Shown here one piece after another: positions 1 through 9,745 of a stretch of DNA of 64,000 nucleotides; position 1 is the stretch's first letter; each line of letters opens with the position of its first letter. The DNA is from JAOAFZ01 sp964407325. Its GTDB lineage: Bacteria > Patescibacteriota > Microgenomatia > UBA1406 > GWC2-37-13. Location of the stretch: positions 1 to 64,000 of the forward strand of contig CAYOVA010000004.1 in assembly GCA_964407325.1 (NCBI GenBank). The letters run 5' to 3'. The notes beneath the pieces were generated by a model. That model was not told where the DNA came from. It did not search any database and was given only the letters and a program-made list of their open reading frames with translations. Position numbers and translations under genes: made by a program.

Positions 1-254
1 TTAGACAATTTGGCGTTTGATTCAGAAGACAATAAAAAAAGAAGCTCCTGCTTGCAGAGAGTTCACTTCAGTATTGTTTTCTGAACGAAAACGACAAAGC
101 AATTTGTCTGCACGTTGACAATTTTGGTAGGCGAATAATTAGATGTCCATCTAATTATTCATTTCAAAAGCATTAATCAGCCTTTACGTGTGTTACGGAT
201 GTTAGCAATAATGTTCGGAATAACGGAAAGGTTTTTTCATCAACCATCGTAAGA
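1..254 (+). other. rRNA operon spacer upstream of 23S
   Basis: This is a non-coding stretch leading into the 23S gene. It holds a TTGACA hexamer at 115-120 without a convincing -10 box, a long hairpin at 133-160, and the 5' strand of a processing stem. Bases 235-262 pair almost perfectly with 3917-3944 beyond the other end of 23S (one mismatch, one G-U). No tRNA gene and no 16S 3' end can be recognised in the part of the spacer that is visible. Confidence 0.6.
133..160 (+). other. Perfect 12-bp hairpin in the rRNA spacer
   Basis: Two 12-nt arms, each containing AATAATTAGAT or its complement, are separated by a 4-nt loop (gtcc). No T tract follows, so it does not look like a Rho-independent terminator. 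It could be an RNase III processing site or an antitermination element in the rRNA precursor. The structure is read directly from the sequence; the role is inferred. Confidence 0.5.
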
Positions 255-2749
255 GATGGGAGAATCAATAGCAAATGGCGGATGCCTTGGCAGTTAATAC
301 CGAAGAAGGACGCGTACTTGAGCGCGAAAATATTGGTGAGCCCTCCAGTAGGCGCAATCAACCAGTAGTTTCCGAATGGGACAACCCCCTTTAGTGAAAG
401 CTAGAGGACCTATCGCAAGATAAGGAGGGAACCGGGGGAACTGAAACATCTAAGTACCCCGAGGAAAAGACATCATATGAGATTCCGTTAGTAGCGGCGA
501 GCGAAAGCGGAACAGGCTAAACCACGAATACGTTCGTGGGGTTGCAGGAGCAGCACAACGCGATTTTTACTTGTTAGGAGAATGATCTGGAAAGGTCAAC
601 CATAGAGGGTGACAGTCCCGTAAGCGAAAACAAGTAGATACGCAAGCTGATTTCCTAAGTACCACGGGGCACGGCAAACCTTGTGGGAATCCGGGTCGGT
701 CACGATCCAAGCCTAAACATATTAACTGACCGATAGTGAACCAGTACTGTGAAGGAAAGGCGAAAAGAACCCAGGTAATGGGAGTGAAATAGAACCTGAA
801 ACCATTTGCTTACAATCAGTCGGAGGGGAGCAATCCCTGACGGCGTGCCTATTGAAGAATGAGCCAGCTAGTTATCGTATGTCGCTTGTCTAAGCAATTA
901 TGTTGCGGAGGCACAGGGAAACCGAGTGTTAATAGCGCGTGTATGGCGGTATACGATAGACCCGAAACCAGGTGAGCTAACCATGAGCAGGTTGAACCCT
1001 TCCGAAAGGAGGGGGGAGGACCGAACCCGTTGTCGGCGAAATGACTTGGGATGACTTGTGGTTAGGGGTAATATGCCAACCGAACCTGGAGATAGCTGGT
1101 TCTCCCCGAGATATATTTAGGTATAGCCTATAGCGTTCCTCCCGGAGGTAGAGCTACTGGATAGAACCTGCGGTCGCAAGACCGTTGGTTTTAACCAAAC
1201 TCCGAATGCCGGTGAGTTAGAGCTATGGAGTCAGACCTGTCCGGATAATCGGATGTGGTCGAGAGGGAAACAACCCAGACTCACAGCTAAGGTTCCTAAA
1301 TCATTGCTTAGTTGAAAAGGCCGTTTAGTTTCCAACACAGCAGGAAGGTTGGCTCAGAAGCAGCCATCCTTTAAAGAGTGCGTAACAGCTCACCTGAATA
1401 TTCCCGACGCAAGTTGGGATGGAAACTCTGCGCCTAAAATGAACGGAGATAAGCAATGTACCGAAGCTTGAGCTTGTTGCAGCAATGCAGCAGGGGTAGG
1501 GGAGCGTTCGTATTGCAGTGAAGGTTGACTGTAAAGTCGGCTGGAGCGGTACGAAGTGAGAATGCTGGCGCAAGTAGTGATTCTCATGGTGAAAACCCAT
1601 GATGCCGAATGATCAAGGTTTCCTCAGCAACGTCAATCGCCTGAGGGTTAGTCGGATCTAACCGATGTATCGAATGGTATGTCGGGATGTACAAGGAGTT
1701 AATATTCTCCTACATGGTAATACGCGTTAAAACCGACGTCGTGACGAGTTATGTTTACCTGTGCTTACTATATGTGAGTTTAAGTGCCAAGTCTTTCCGC
1801 AAGGAATTGCGAGGTACGAATACGATCCTTACGTAAGTGGGGAGAGTCAGGCTGAATATGGGTCCGGGAAAAGCGACGATCGGAAGTTTATTATTATTCC
1901 GTACCGTAAACCGACACAGGTGATCTGGTCGAGAAGACCGAGGCAGACGGGTAAGGTTAGTTCAAGGAACTAGGCAAAAAAGCGAGCGTAAGTTATGCGA
2001 TAAGCTCTACCACTTTATGTGGTCGCAGTCAAAGTCTATCAACCGACTGTTTATCAAAAACACAGGCTTGTGCAAATCAGAAAATGAGAAGTATACAAGC
2101 TGAGACCTGTCCGGTACTGGTAAGTCAAGCATTGCGGCTGACTACTTTCGATTTATCTTAAGTAGAAGGTTGCGGTGTAAGCTCCAGTGAACGACAGCTC
2201 TAACCCTGAGAGTTCTAAGGTAGCGTAGCCCCTTGCCGGGTAAGTTCCGGCCCGCATGAAAGGTTTAACGAGTTGATAACTGTCTTGAACTAATGCCCGA
2301 CGAACATGAATTGGCTGTGAAGATGCGGCCTACCTGCACATGGACAAAAAGACCCCAGAAGCTTTACTGAAGTTTGTCATTGGTAAAGGGGAAGCAACTG
2401 TTTAGCGTAGGAGGGAGCTTCGGCGACAATGAAACACCTCTCTTTGCTTTTCTTTTACCTGATCTATAAATCTTTGGAAACAGTGATAGACGGTCAGTTT
2501 AACTGGGGCGATTTCCTCCAAAAAGGTAACGGAGGAGCACAAAGGTTAGCTTATTCCGGATGGAAATCGGAATGTACGTGCAATCGCATAAGCTAGCTTG
2601 ACTGCGAGAATGACTATTCGAGCAGACGCGAAAGCGGGTGATAGTGATCCCCGACTCCGCCGTGATTGCGGAGCGGGCTTAACGGATAAAAGCTACTCTG
2701 GGGATAACAGGCTAGTCACGCCCGAGCGTCCATAGCGACGGCGTGGTTC

Positions 2750-2785
<36 letters not shown>

Positions 2786-2789
2786 TAGT

Positions 2790-2860
<71 letters not shown>

Positions 2861-3100
2861 AAACTATAGAAAAAGTCGAGCTGTCCCATCTATTCGATGT
2901 TCATATGAACTTTTTCGAGAGTAACACACCATAAACTGTTATCAAACGGTCTTTTTGTAAAAAACAATAATAGAATACTAAATCTGGCTATATGCTGGAA
3001 ACCCTTGTTAAGGGTAATCTACTCGCTTATTTATAAGCAGTGAAAATGATTACCTCATTACGAATGCGTAAGCAAGACAATCAGCAGGAAAGATTTTTTG

Positions 3101-3106
3101 TATAAT
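3101..3106 (+). promoter_or_regulatory. Intron-internal -10 box for the endonuclease gene
   Basis: A perfect TATAAT lies 6 nt upstream of the ATG at 3113, the same spacing seen at most other genes in this window. It suggests that the endonuclease is made from a separate leaderless transcript. No clear -35 element is seen. Confidence 0.5.
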
Positions 3107-3112
3107 ACTTTG

Positions 3113-3625
3113 ATGTTAACCATATCAGACGACTATTATTACGGTTTCGTTGATGGAGAAGGATGTTTCTATGTAGGAATTGTCCCCTCCAAAGATTTGA
3201 AACTCGGCTGGCAAGTTATACCTTTTTTTAAGGTATCTCAAAATCCAACCGGTAAAGTAATATTAGACGGATTGAAAAAGCGTTTAAACGCAGGTTACTT
3301 AAAGCAAAACGATAAAAAAGGGTCGTCAGATATCTCTCTTGCACTTGTTGTAAGGAATATTGATGACTTGCAAACGAAAGTAATACCTTTTTTTGATAGC
3401 CACCTGGTTATTAAAAGAAAAGCATTAACAACGTTTAAAAATATCGTCGAGCGAGTACAATCAAAGAAACACCTTGATATGCAAGGCCTTATTGAAATAA
3501 TTGATTTAGCGTATAGTATGAACACGCTAAAACGAAAAGTTTCAAAAGAGCATATCATTGCTGAAATACAGAAAAAATCCTCACAGACTACACGCCAGAC
3601 GCCACTTATTCCTTTAAGTGAGTAA
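3113..3625 (+). CDS. LAGLIDADG homing endonuclease, I-CreI type
   Basis: The 170-residue protein has one LAGLIDADG-type motif near its N-terminus (YYYGFVDGEG, residues 8-17), with the Asp/Glu residues expected at the active site. Single-motif members such as I-CreI act as homodimers and cut the intronless allele at the intron site. The insertion site here is the I-CreI target region, which fits. ATG 3113 is preferred because of the TATAAT 6 nt upstream. A TTG at 3098 preceded by AGGAAAG would add five residues, but that purine tract is part of the intron core. The last dozen codons overlap the R and P8 region of the ribozyme. Confidence 0.85.
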   Translation: MLTISDDYYYGFVDGEGCFYVGIVPSKDLKLGWQVIPFFKVSQNPTGKVILDGLKKRLNAGYLKQNDKKGSSDISLALVVRNIDDLQTKVIPFFDSHLVIKRKALTTFKNIVERVQSKKHLDMQGLIEIIDLAYSMNTLKRKVSKEHIIAEIQKKSSQTTRQTPLIPLSE

Positions 3626-3944
3626 AGATATAGTCGAAATAATGTCGGACTCTATCCTGTGCAGGCGTTGGAAAACTGAAGAGACTCTTCCCTAGTACGA
3701 GAGGACCGGGAATGAGGAAACCCCTGGTGTACCGGTTGTAACAAAATTGCATCGCCGGGTAGCTATGTTTCCATACGATAAACACTGAAAGCATCTCAAG
3801 TGTGAAGCGGACTCTAAGATTAGTTTTCCGTATCAGTCCCCCCGAAGATGACGGGTTTGATAGGCTACAGATGTAAGTATAGTAATATATTTAGTCGAGT
3901 AGTACTAAACGGACGATCTCCCATCTCTTATGATGGTTAATGCG

Positions 3945-4070
3945 CTATAGCGTTTCACCAACCCGAAACGTTGTAGGCTTGAAACCTACCACGATTGTTT
4001 GATGCGGATCGTAAGATCCAATTCCAGAAGAACCTGCCAACTCGTAGCAATACGATAGGCAGGTTTTTTT
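3945..4070 (+). terminator. Hairpin array and terminator after 23S
   Basis: Four consecutive stems follow the 23S terminal stem: CGTTTC/GAAACG (3951-3970), GTAGG/CCTAC (3973-3989), GGATC/GATCC with a gtaa loop (4006-4019), and CCTGCC/GGCAGG (4033-4063) followed by seven T. The last is a good Rho-independent terminator for the rRNA transcript. The first three have no assigned role. A strongly diverged 5S cannot be fully excluded. Confidence 0.7.
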
Positions 4071-4159
4071 GTGGTTGAAAATCTTAAACCCAATTCTTTG
4101 TCGACACAATTCGACAACTTCTTACCAATATACGCTCAAGATGTGCTATAGTAATTCTC

Positions 4160-5077
4160 ATGAAGAATATAGTCGGGATTATTCAAACCTTCGTAATTAT
4201 CGGTCTGCTGCTAATCTGCGTTGTATTTGCTCTCCAGTTAAGAAGCTCGAGTAACTCCATAAAACTTAACTTTAACCGTGCTACTGCAACTGTATCACCA
4301 TCTCAAGAGGCTTCATCATCTGAAACTATGCTTCCTACTGCAACAATACAGGAAAACGAAGTTCCTGACTTTACTACAGCAAACAATAACCCTGAAGAGC
4401 CACCGGAAGTTATGGAAGCAATTGGATTAATAGCAAAAAAACAACCTACTGGGTACAGGGTAACGAAAGATAAAAAGAATATTTTGTTTATGACCACTCA
4501 GCAAATGGCGCTTATGAATGTGGCCACAAAAGAAGAACGCGAGTTACTTTCTTTCACAAATTGGCCAAAAAACGAAAGATCCATGTCAAATGTATGTGTT
4601 CCTGGATCAGCTTTTGTAGATCCTATGTTTAACGCAAACGAGACCGTTGTTTACTTTGGGGGGCCTTCAGAAGGAAAAGATGCGCTTTACAGATACCAGC
4701 TTTTTTCCAATGAGGCGCAATTAATTCTGTCAGTCGAAAACTGCATAAGTGATGTTGCTGTCTCAACAGATGAACACCACATTGCCTACCAGACAACGAA
4801 ACACTTTGGCACAGGCGCAGGGTATATGACAGATCTCTTTCTGGTTAACACCCAATCCAAAGAAAATGTCTTGCTCGCTCAACAGGGAATTCTTCCTCAA
4901 GATACTCTTACAACGGCCAATGATCCGGTAGATTTTAGTCCTGCACAGGTAGTTTGGACCGGACCTTCTACTTTTTTCCTCCAGGGATATACCGGGGGAG
5001 TATTTTCTGGAGTTTGGCAATATACACTTCAAACAAAGAAGTTTAAGCTCATCACCAATCTAAAAGGCGGCCCGTAA
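4160..5077 (+). CDS. Membrane-anchored protein with beta-propeller-like C-terminal part
   Basis: The 305-residue protein starts with a single membrane segment (about residues 6-27), followed by a Ser/Thr-rich linker to about residue 80. The remainder, about 220 residues, has short repeated segments such as KKNILFMTTQQMALMNV and DEHHIAYQTTK that resemble TolB/PD40 propeller blades. It is probably anchored in the membrane with the soluble part outside. A TATAGT box at 4147-4152 lies 7 nt before the ATG, so it appears to be the first gene after the rRNA terminator. The function is unknown and the propeller assignment is by eye. Confidence 0.6.
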   Translation: MKNIVGIIQTFVIIGLLLICVVFALQLRSSSNSIKLNFNRATATVSPSQEASSSETMLPTATIQENEVPDFTTANNNPEEPPEVMEAIGLIAKKQPTGYRVTKDKKNILFMTTQQMALMNVATKEERELLSFTNWPKNERSMSNVCVPGSAFVDPMFNANETVVYFGGPSEGKDALYRYQLFSNEAQLILSVENCISDVAVSTDEHHIAYQTTKHFGTGAGYMTDLFLVNTQSKENVLLAQQGILPQDTLTTANDPVDFSPAQVVWTGPSTFFLQGYTGGVFSGVWQYTLQTKKFKLITNLKGGP

Positions 5078-5114
5078 CTACACAAAAAACCGCCAGGTAT
5101 GATACTATGAACAG

Positions 5115-5594
5115 ATGAAACTTCTGGCGATTGATCCCGGATACGACAAGCTAGGCTATTCATTCTTCAATAAAGAGAAATCCGTTCCTGAACTTATTAC
5201 TTCTGGATTGCTGCGAAGTTCTAAAACGCTATACGCAGGTCAACGGCTGCTTCATTTACATTTTGAACTTACACAACTTATAAATGAGCATAAACCAGAT
5301 ACAATGGCTGTGGAAAAATTATTCTTCAGCAAAAACGTAAAAACAGCAATGCAGGTAAGCCAGGCAATAGGCATGATCTTGTTAACGGGAGCCCAGTATA
5401 ATTTAGACTTAATAGAATTAACTCCGAATGAAATAAAGCAGATTATTACGGGTTACGGTAATGCGGATAAAAAGGCTGTTCAGAAAATGCTCTGGTTGCA
5501 GTTAGGCAGGGAAATTAAGGTAAAGGATGATGACGAGTCGGATGCTATAGCTTGTGGATTGGCAGCGTGTATTATCAACCGAAACCTCAAGTAA
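5115..5594 (+). CDS. ruvC: Crossover junction endodeoxyribonuclease RuvC
   Basis: RuvC cuts Holliday junctions during recombination, as a dimer working with RuvAB. At 159 residues the length is normal. The acidic catalytic set is present: D7 in AIDPG, E67 in AVEKLFF, and D140 and D143 near the C-terminus. The ruvA and ruvB genes are not in this window. A TATGAT at 5098 lies 11 nt before the start. The gene converges with the sugar kinase gene, leaving 11 bp between stop codons. Confidence 0.93.
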   Translation: MKLLAIDPGYDKLGYSFFNKEKSVPELITSGLLRSSKTLYAGQRLLHLHFELTQLINEHKPDTMAVEKLFFSKNVKTAMQVSQAIGMILLTGAQYNLDLIELTPNEIKQIITGYGNADKKAVQKMLWLQLGREIKVKDDDESDAIACGLAACIINRNLK

Positions 5595-5605
5595 AATTGA
5601 AGAGA

Positions 5606-6517
5606 TTAGTTTGAGCCAACTGTAGCGATTATCTTAGCTGAATACTTGGCCCCATTTTCCATAGCTTTTGCTATATCTTGCGATTTACCGTACTCAGCAA
5701 TAAAACCAGCTGTAAAGGCATCACCCGCACCTGTTGCATCTACCGATTTTTCGGGTTTAATCGCTTTTTGGTGAATTACCCCTCCGCTAAAGTAGCCGTA
5801 ACTCCCGTTTTCACCATCGGTTAATATTAGCGATAGGTTATCAAAGGAACCTAAATATTCTTCTTTAACATTTTTGTTGAAGTGAATTTTATCGTAATCC
5901 GTACGAGCAATTTCAGCAAATTCATGGCAATTGATTATAAGGAAATCGGTTTGGTGCAAAAACTGACGAATATCGGCAAACGATTTCCGGGCATCAGCAA
6001 CACCTAAATTAGTAAATGTCTTGATTCCTTTTGATTTAAAGAAACGGAGAATCTCCGTTTTTCGATCAAGTGCCAGATTAGGTAGATTAGCCAAATATAC
6101 CATTTTTGTATTAGTAAGATTATCGAGCATATCCTCGGTATCGTAGAACATCTGTTTTTTGCTTCGGTAGTTGATGATTGTTCTGTCTCCAGTACCTGCG
6201 ACCAAAACCGACGAAATATTGTAGTAATCTTCCTGATATATACAGAGCTTATGATCCAGTTCTATTTCATTCAATTTATGCTGAATTACTTTCTTGAAGA
6301 CGTTCTCTCCGATCGTTGCTGCTAAAGCAACATGTAAACCTTGTTTCTTTGCTCCAATCGCAACATTCGTAGCGCCTCCTCCTAAACCTTCATAGAACGT
6401 ATCCGTAAAGTATTTTCCACCAATAGCCAGTTCAAAACGGTCATTTTCGAAGGTTAAACTTTCACCACGAAAGTATAAATCAATTACAACAGTTCCCAGT
6501 GATATAAGGTCGTACAT
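5606..6517 (-). CDS. PfkB-family carbohydrate kinase
   Basis: This is a ribokinase-like enzyme that phosphorylates a sugar or nucleoside with ATP. The N-terminal signature GGGATNVAIGAKKQG and the C-terminal VDATGAGDAF motif, whose GAGD Asp is the catalytic base, are both present. The protein has 303 residues, normal for the family. The start at 6517 is chosen because TATAAT lies 6 nt upstream on the minus strand; an in-frame ATG 14 codons further upstream would place that box inside the coding region. The substrate cannot be told from sequence; adenosine or ribose are possible. Confidence 0.85.
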   Translation of the reverse strand: MYDLISLGTVVIDLYFRGESLTFENDRFELAIGGKYFTDTFYEGLGGGATNVAIGAKKQGLHVALAATIGENVFKKVIQHKLNEIELDHKLCIYQEDYYNISSVLVAGTGDRTIINYRSKKQMFYDTEDMLDNLTNTKMVYLANLPNLALDRKTEILRFFKSKGIKTFTNLGVADARKSFADIRQFLHQTDFLIINCHEFAEIARTDYDKIHFNKNVKEEYLGSFDNLSLILTDGENGSYGYFSGGVIHQKAIKPEKSVDATGAGDAFTAGFIAEYGKSQDIAKAMENGAKYSAKIIATVGSN

Positions 6518-6603
6518 ATGGGAATTATAGCAAAGGAGACAATAATTATTATCATACATAACACGGTATTGTTTTTGATTTTATTTACTATATAATCCCC
6601 AGT

Positions 6604-7740
6604 ATGCATGCTTCAATCGAAAGATTTACTACTATAAACGCTGGAGATGTAAACTTTCGTGGTTTTGATATGGAAGCTATCATAGATGAGGATGGCTTAC
6701 GTAATTTTACTGTTGGTTCTTCTTATGAGTTTCTGAATTTCACTTCAATTGAACCACGCCATGCTGCAAAACACGTAGTATTTGTTGACGGAGCTACCAT
6801 GGACGAAGATTATGCAAGAATGGAAGAGGCAGGTGTTCGTTTTGTATTTGCTCCTGGGGAAGGGAGAACACAAACAAGAGGCGCAATGCTGGTAATGCCA
6901 CAATGTGAAGTTGTTCAACACGGACTAGAAGAAGCAATTCACCGAGGACAAATAGAATCTACCACCTACTTTTATGGACGGGAAAAAGAATTATGGACAA
7001 AGCTTGCCCGTGAACACCCATTGATAGTACAGCAAATGGTTGCGTATGGCGTAGTAGGGAGTACCGCATATGATAGGCACAGAAGTAGAGGTTTTGAGAA
7101 TATTGCAGGACATAATCCACTGGTAGAAGCGGTGTTTATTGAGGCGTTGGCAGCATGTGGCTATTCTGTTGAAGAAAGAAAAGTATTTGGAGGGAAGGGA
7201 TTTGGGCACGACGTAGGAAAGCGGGGCGAAATCACGTATACCCGTGGATTGCCACCTCAAGAGGCAGCGAGGAGGATTATAGATTACCATTCCCGCTACT
7301 ACCAGGACGGTACAGGTAAATTTATTCATGACGACATGGAACGAGTAACTGGCGTTGACATGAGAGGCATAGATACAAAACCTCTTGAATGGCTGGCATT
7401 GCGTTTTGCGGATTCGGCAGTTGATGGGTCGCGAATTACTCCGGATTGGAGAACGAGAATTGATAATCTAAGGGTGCGGGAAGAGGAACGATTTGCAAGC
7501 AAAGGGGTGCAAAGTCCACTAGCAATAGTAACACAAGAGTTATACGGTGCTAACGGTTTGTTGGGTAAGCCAGTCGAAAACTATTACGAGGATGTTCTGA
7601 AAAGAACTACTGCATTTTGCGAAGAGAGATTGTTTGAAGCAGCAACTCCAGATGTACAGAGGGAAGTAAAAGAACCACAGTTGTTATTGCCCTACTTGCT
7701 GCATAGAATGTCTACAAGGCCGGCAGTACTACAAGGATAA
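6604..7740 (+). CDS. Hypothetical protein, possibly HD-superfamily related
   Basis: The 378-residue soluble protein has no clear family. Its middle part contains a His (residue about 170, AGHNPLVEAVFIEA), then GFGHDVGKRGE and later RFADSAVDG. This spacing is reminiscent of the H...HD...D metal-binding pattern of HD phosphohydrolases. If so, it would be a divergent nucleotide or phosphoester hydrolase, but this is inference. It starts 7 nt after a TATAAT (6591-6596), so it is probably leaderless, and it is divergent from the sugar kinase gene. No signal peptide or membrane segment is seen. Confidence 0.6.
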   Translation: MHASIERFTTINAGDVNFRGFDMEAIIDEDGLRNFTVGSSYEFLNFTSIEPRHAAKHVVFVDGATMDEDYARMEEAGVRFVFAPGEGRTQTRGAMLVMPQCEVVQHGLEEAIHRGQIESTTYFYGREKELWTKLAREHPLIVQQMVAYGVVGSTAYDRHRSRGFENIAGHNPLVEAVFIEALAACGYSVEERKVFGGKGFGHDVGKRGEITYTRGLPPQEAARRIIDYHSRYYQDGTGKFIHDDMERVTGVDMRGIDTKPLEWLALRFADSAVDGSRITPDWRTRIDNLRVREEERFASKGVQSPLAIVTQELYGANGLLGKPVENYYEDVLKRTTAFCEERLFEAATPDVQREVKEPQLLLPYLLHRMSTRPAVLQG

Positions 7741-7778
7741 AAAGATAATTAGAGTATGTAACTTGTTATAATAACTGC

Positions 7779-8462
7779 ATGTTTCTTCTTGTATTAGGTG
7801 AGGATGTTACCGCCTCACGCAACTATATTCACAGCCTGAAGAAAGGCTACAAAGAAAAACAACATCGTGTGCTCGATGTTTCTCCTTCTGATCTTGAAAC
7901 TGAGTTGAAAAATGAAATGGATATAAGCTTGTTTGGCGAACCAACCATATACTTTACTACTGGTTTACTTGGACATTGGAGCAAACGCAAGGTAAAGCAT
8001 GCTGATGGTATGAAAACACTGTTGGATCATCAAACGTTAAAAGTTATTAATTGGGAGGATGGAAAGTCGATGTATGATTTCAAGTTAAAGTCGGCACCGC
8101 ATATAAAGGAGTTTAAATTAAGCACTAGTGTTTTTGATTTGCAGGATATGCTGGTACCAGGGAAAAAGGTTGCTTTTATTGACAAGCTGAATAAGCTAAA
8201 GGATACACAGGATCCTTTTATGCTGTACACCCTCATTCATCGACATGCTCGATTAATGCTGCTATTAAGCACTGGACAAAATCCAGGAAGAGTGAATCCC
8301 TATGTAAAGTCGAAGGCAGAATCACAAGCACGGAAATGGGAGTCTAGCAAACTATCACAGTTTTACTTGGGCTTAACGAAGATAGATCAGGCTGTTAAAA
8401 CAAGCAATACCCCATATAGCATTCCGCAGTCGCTGGAAATTTTAGCCTGTTATTATCTGTAA
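7779..8462 (+). CDS. holA: DNA polymerase III delta subunit-like protein
   Basis: Delta is part of the clamp loader and opens the sliding clamp. At 227 residues this is shorter than typical HolA (about 340), mostly in the ATPase-like N-terminal and middle parts. Features that fit are the N-terminal LVLGED start, LFGEPTIYF at about residue 50, and the C-terminal region (NPYVKSKAESQARKW through IDQAVKTS to SLEILACYYL), which matches the collar-domain pattern of HolA. TATAAT (7767-7772) lies 6 nt before the start. The shortened length is usual for reduced genomes but lowers certainty. Confidence 0.65.
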   Translation: MFLLVLGEDVTASRNYIHSLKKGYKEKQHRVLDVSPSDLETELKNEMDISLFGEPTIYFTTGLLGHWSKRKVKHADGMKTLLDHQTLKVINWEDGKSMYDFKLKSAPHIKEFKLSTSVFDLQDMLVPGKKVAFIDKLNKLKDTQDPFMLYTLIHRHARLMLLLSTGQNPGRVNPYVKSKAESQARKWESSKLSQFYLGLTKIDQAVKTSNTPYSIPQSLEILACYYL

Positions 8463-8487
8463 AATCGCTTTTTTACTCGAGATATAT

Positions 8488-8518
8488 TATAATAGAGTCA
8501 ACGTTTTGAGCTCAAAAC
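8488..8518 (+). promoter_or_regulatory. Promoter with 16-bp palindrome
   Basis: TATAAT at 8488-8493 is followed by the perfect palindrome GTTTTGAGCTCAAAAC at 8503-8518, which would lie at about +3 to +18 of the transcript. The downstream gene starts at 8540, so this is one of the few units with a real 5' leader. The palindrome could be an operator or an RNA hairpin. No cognate regulator is evident. Confidence 0.4.
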
Positions 8519-8539
8519 TATTACTATTTCCTCGACTTT

Positions 8540-9745
8540 ATGGCTAAACTACCGCTTGTTGTGCTTGCCGCAGGGAAAGGAACACGCCTTCAACCACTTA
8601 CCAATACGGTGCCAAAACCGCTTCTTAAGGTACAGGGAAAATCAACTCTGGAACATACTTTGCTTGGAGCTATTGACCACATTTCCGAAATAGTGTTAGT
8701 AACGGGATATTTGTCTGAAGCGTTTGAAAAGATATTCACTCAGGAGTGGTATGGGATTCCCGTAAAGTATGTACGGCAGGAAGAACAAAAAGGTACAGCG
8801 CATGCTCTACAGATAGCTCACGAGCATGTTCAAACTGATTGGTTTTATGCGATTTATGCAGACGACTATTACAGCTCTCAACTATTTGCTGATATAGCCA
8901 AAGAAGAAGGGAATGCAGTAGTTGGAAAAAAGTCTGAAAATTGGCAAAAATATGGTGTGTTGAAAACTAACAATGAAGGACTTCTGGAACAATTCATTGA
9001 AAAACCTTCAGAATTCGTAAGCGATATAGTAAACACCGGTGTATATCGTTTAAACAAATCCATTTTTAACACCTACGAAGCAATTGAGCCTTCATCACGA
9101 AACGAAATGGAGCTACCGGACATGGTAAGCGAGCTTATGAAGAATGAACGAGTGCAGGTAGTGGTCACGGAAGCGGTCTGGATTCCCATCGGATATCCCT
9201 GGCATCTTCTTGATTTAGCAGAATATTTGCTTGGCACTATGCATAGCAATATCCAGGGACTCGTGGAAAATGGCGCGGTTATTAAAGGAAAAGTGCAGTT
9301 AGGCGAAGGGTCCGTAATCAAAGCAGGTACGTACATTGAAGGAAATGTGTATATTGGAAAAAACTGTACTATCGGTCCGAATACCTATATTAGAAAATTC
9401 GCATCAATTGACGATCACTGTCTTATCGGAGCAAATACCGAAATCAAAGGGTCAATAGTAGGAGATCATACTAAAGTTCCCCATTTAGCCTATGTTCCAG
9501 ATAGCATTCTGGGGAACAATGTTAATTATGCAGCAGGTACAATCACCGCTGATCTGAAACATGATGGAAGCAATGTAAAATCCCTGGTAAACGGCGAGTT
9601 GGTAGACACGGGAAAGCGCAAATTTGGAACGGTAATGGGAGACAACTCAAAAACAGGGATTAACACAACAATTTATCCAGGCAGGAAAATCTGGAATGAC
9701 GTATCAACCTTGCCAGGGGAAATCGTGAAAAAAGATAAACAATGA
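8540..9745 (+). CDS. Sugar-1-phosphate nucleotidyltransferase with left-handed beta-helix domain
   Basis: Residues 1 to about 230 form a nucleotidyltransferase domain with the signature LAAGKGTRLQPLTNTVPKP, which makes NDP-sugars from NTP and sugar-1-phosphate. From about residue 235 there are hexapeptide repeats (IEGNVYIGKNCTIGPNTYI) of an acetyltransferase-like beta helix. The 401-residue arrangement resembles GlmU and the archaeal bifunctional enzymes. The phosphohexomutase gene just downstream would supply its substrate, pointing to cell-envelope sugar synthesis. The stop overlaps the start of the next gene by 4 nt (ATGA). Confidence 0.85.
   Translation: MAKLPLVVLAAGKGTRLQPLTNTVPKPLLKVQGKSTLEHTLLGAIDHISEIVLVTGYLSEAFEKIFTQEWYGIPVKYVRQEEQKGTAHALQIAHEHVQTDWFYAIYADDYYSSQLFADIAKEEGNAVVGKKSENWQKYGVLKTNNEGLLEQFIEKPSEFVSDIVNTGVYRLNKSIFNTYEAIEPSSRNEMELPDMVSELMKNERVQVVVTEAVWIPIGYPWHLLDLAEYLLGTMHSNIQGLVENGAVIKGKVQLGEGSVIKAGTYIEGNVYIGKNCTIGPNTYIRKFASIDDHCLIGANTEIKGSIVGDHTKVPHLAYVPDSILGNNVNYAAGTITADLKHDGSNVKSLVNGELVDTGKRKFGTVMGDNSKTGINTTIYPGRKIWNDVSTLPGEIVKKDKQ

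Larger units (their letters stand above)
2861..3644 (+). mobile_element. Group I intron in 23S at the L2593 position
   Basis: The upstream exon ends GAGACAGT and the downstream exon resumes TCGGACTCTATC. Their junction reproduces the uninterrupted E. coli sequence, with the U before the 5' splice site and the terminal G of the intron typical of group I. Core elements are visible: P near 2992-3002 and Q near 3077-3090 (P4 pairing GCTG/CAGC), then R near 3583-3593 and S near 3624-3635 (P7 pairing GACTA/TAGTC). The homing endonuclease gene lies between Q and R and its 3' end runs through R. This is the insertion position of the Chlamydomonas chloroplast intron that encodes I-CreI. Confidence 0.9.

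Noticed and set aside
1325..1600. Open frames on the minus strand of 23S
   Set aside because: They lie in conserved rRNA sequence and have no start signals; they are chance frames.
3084..3092. SD sequence for a TTG start of the intron endonuclease
   Set aside because: The purine tract belongs to the group I Q element and the TATAAT-ATG spacing at 3101-3113 better fits host practice, although the TTG start is not excluded.
3945..4040. Possible 5S rRNA after 23S
   Set aside because: Some bits (CCGAAAC, TTGAAAC, CGATTGTTTGATGCGG) recall 5S, but the closing helix I and the conserved loop C sequence are missing, and simple hairpins explain the region better.
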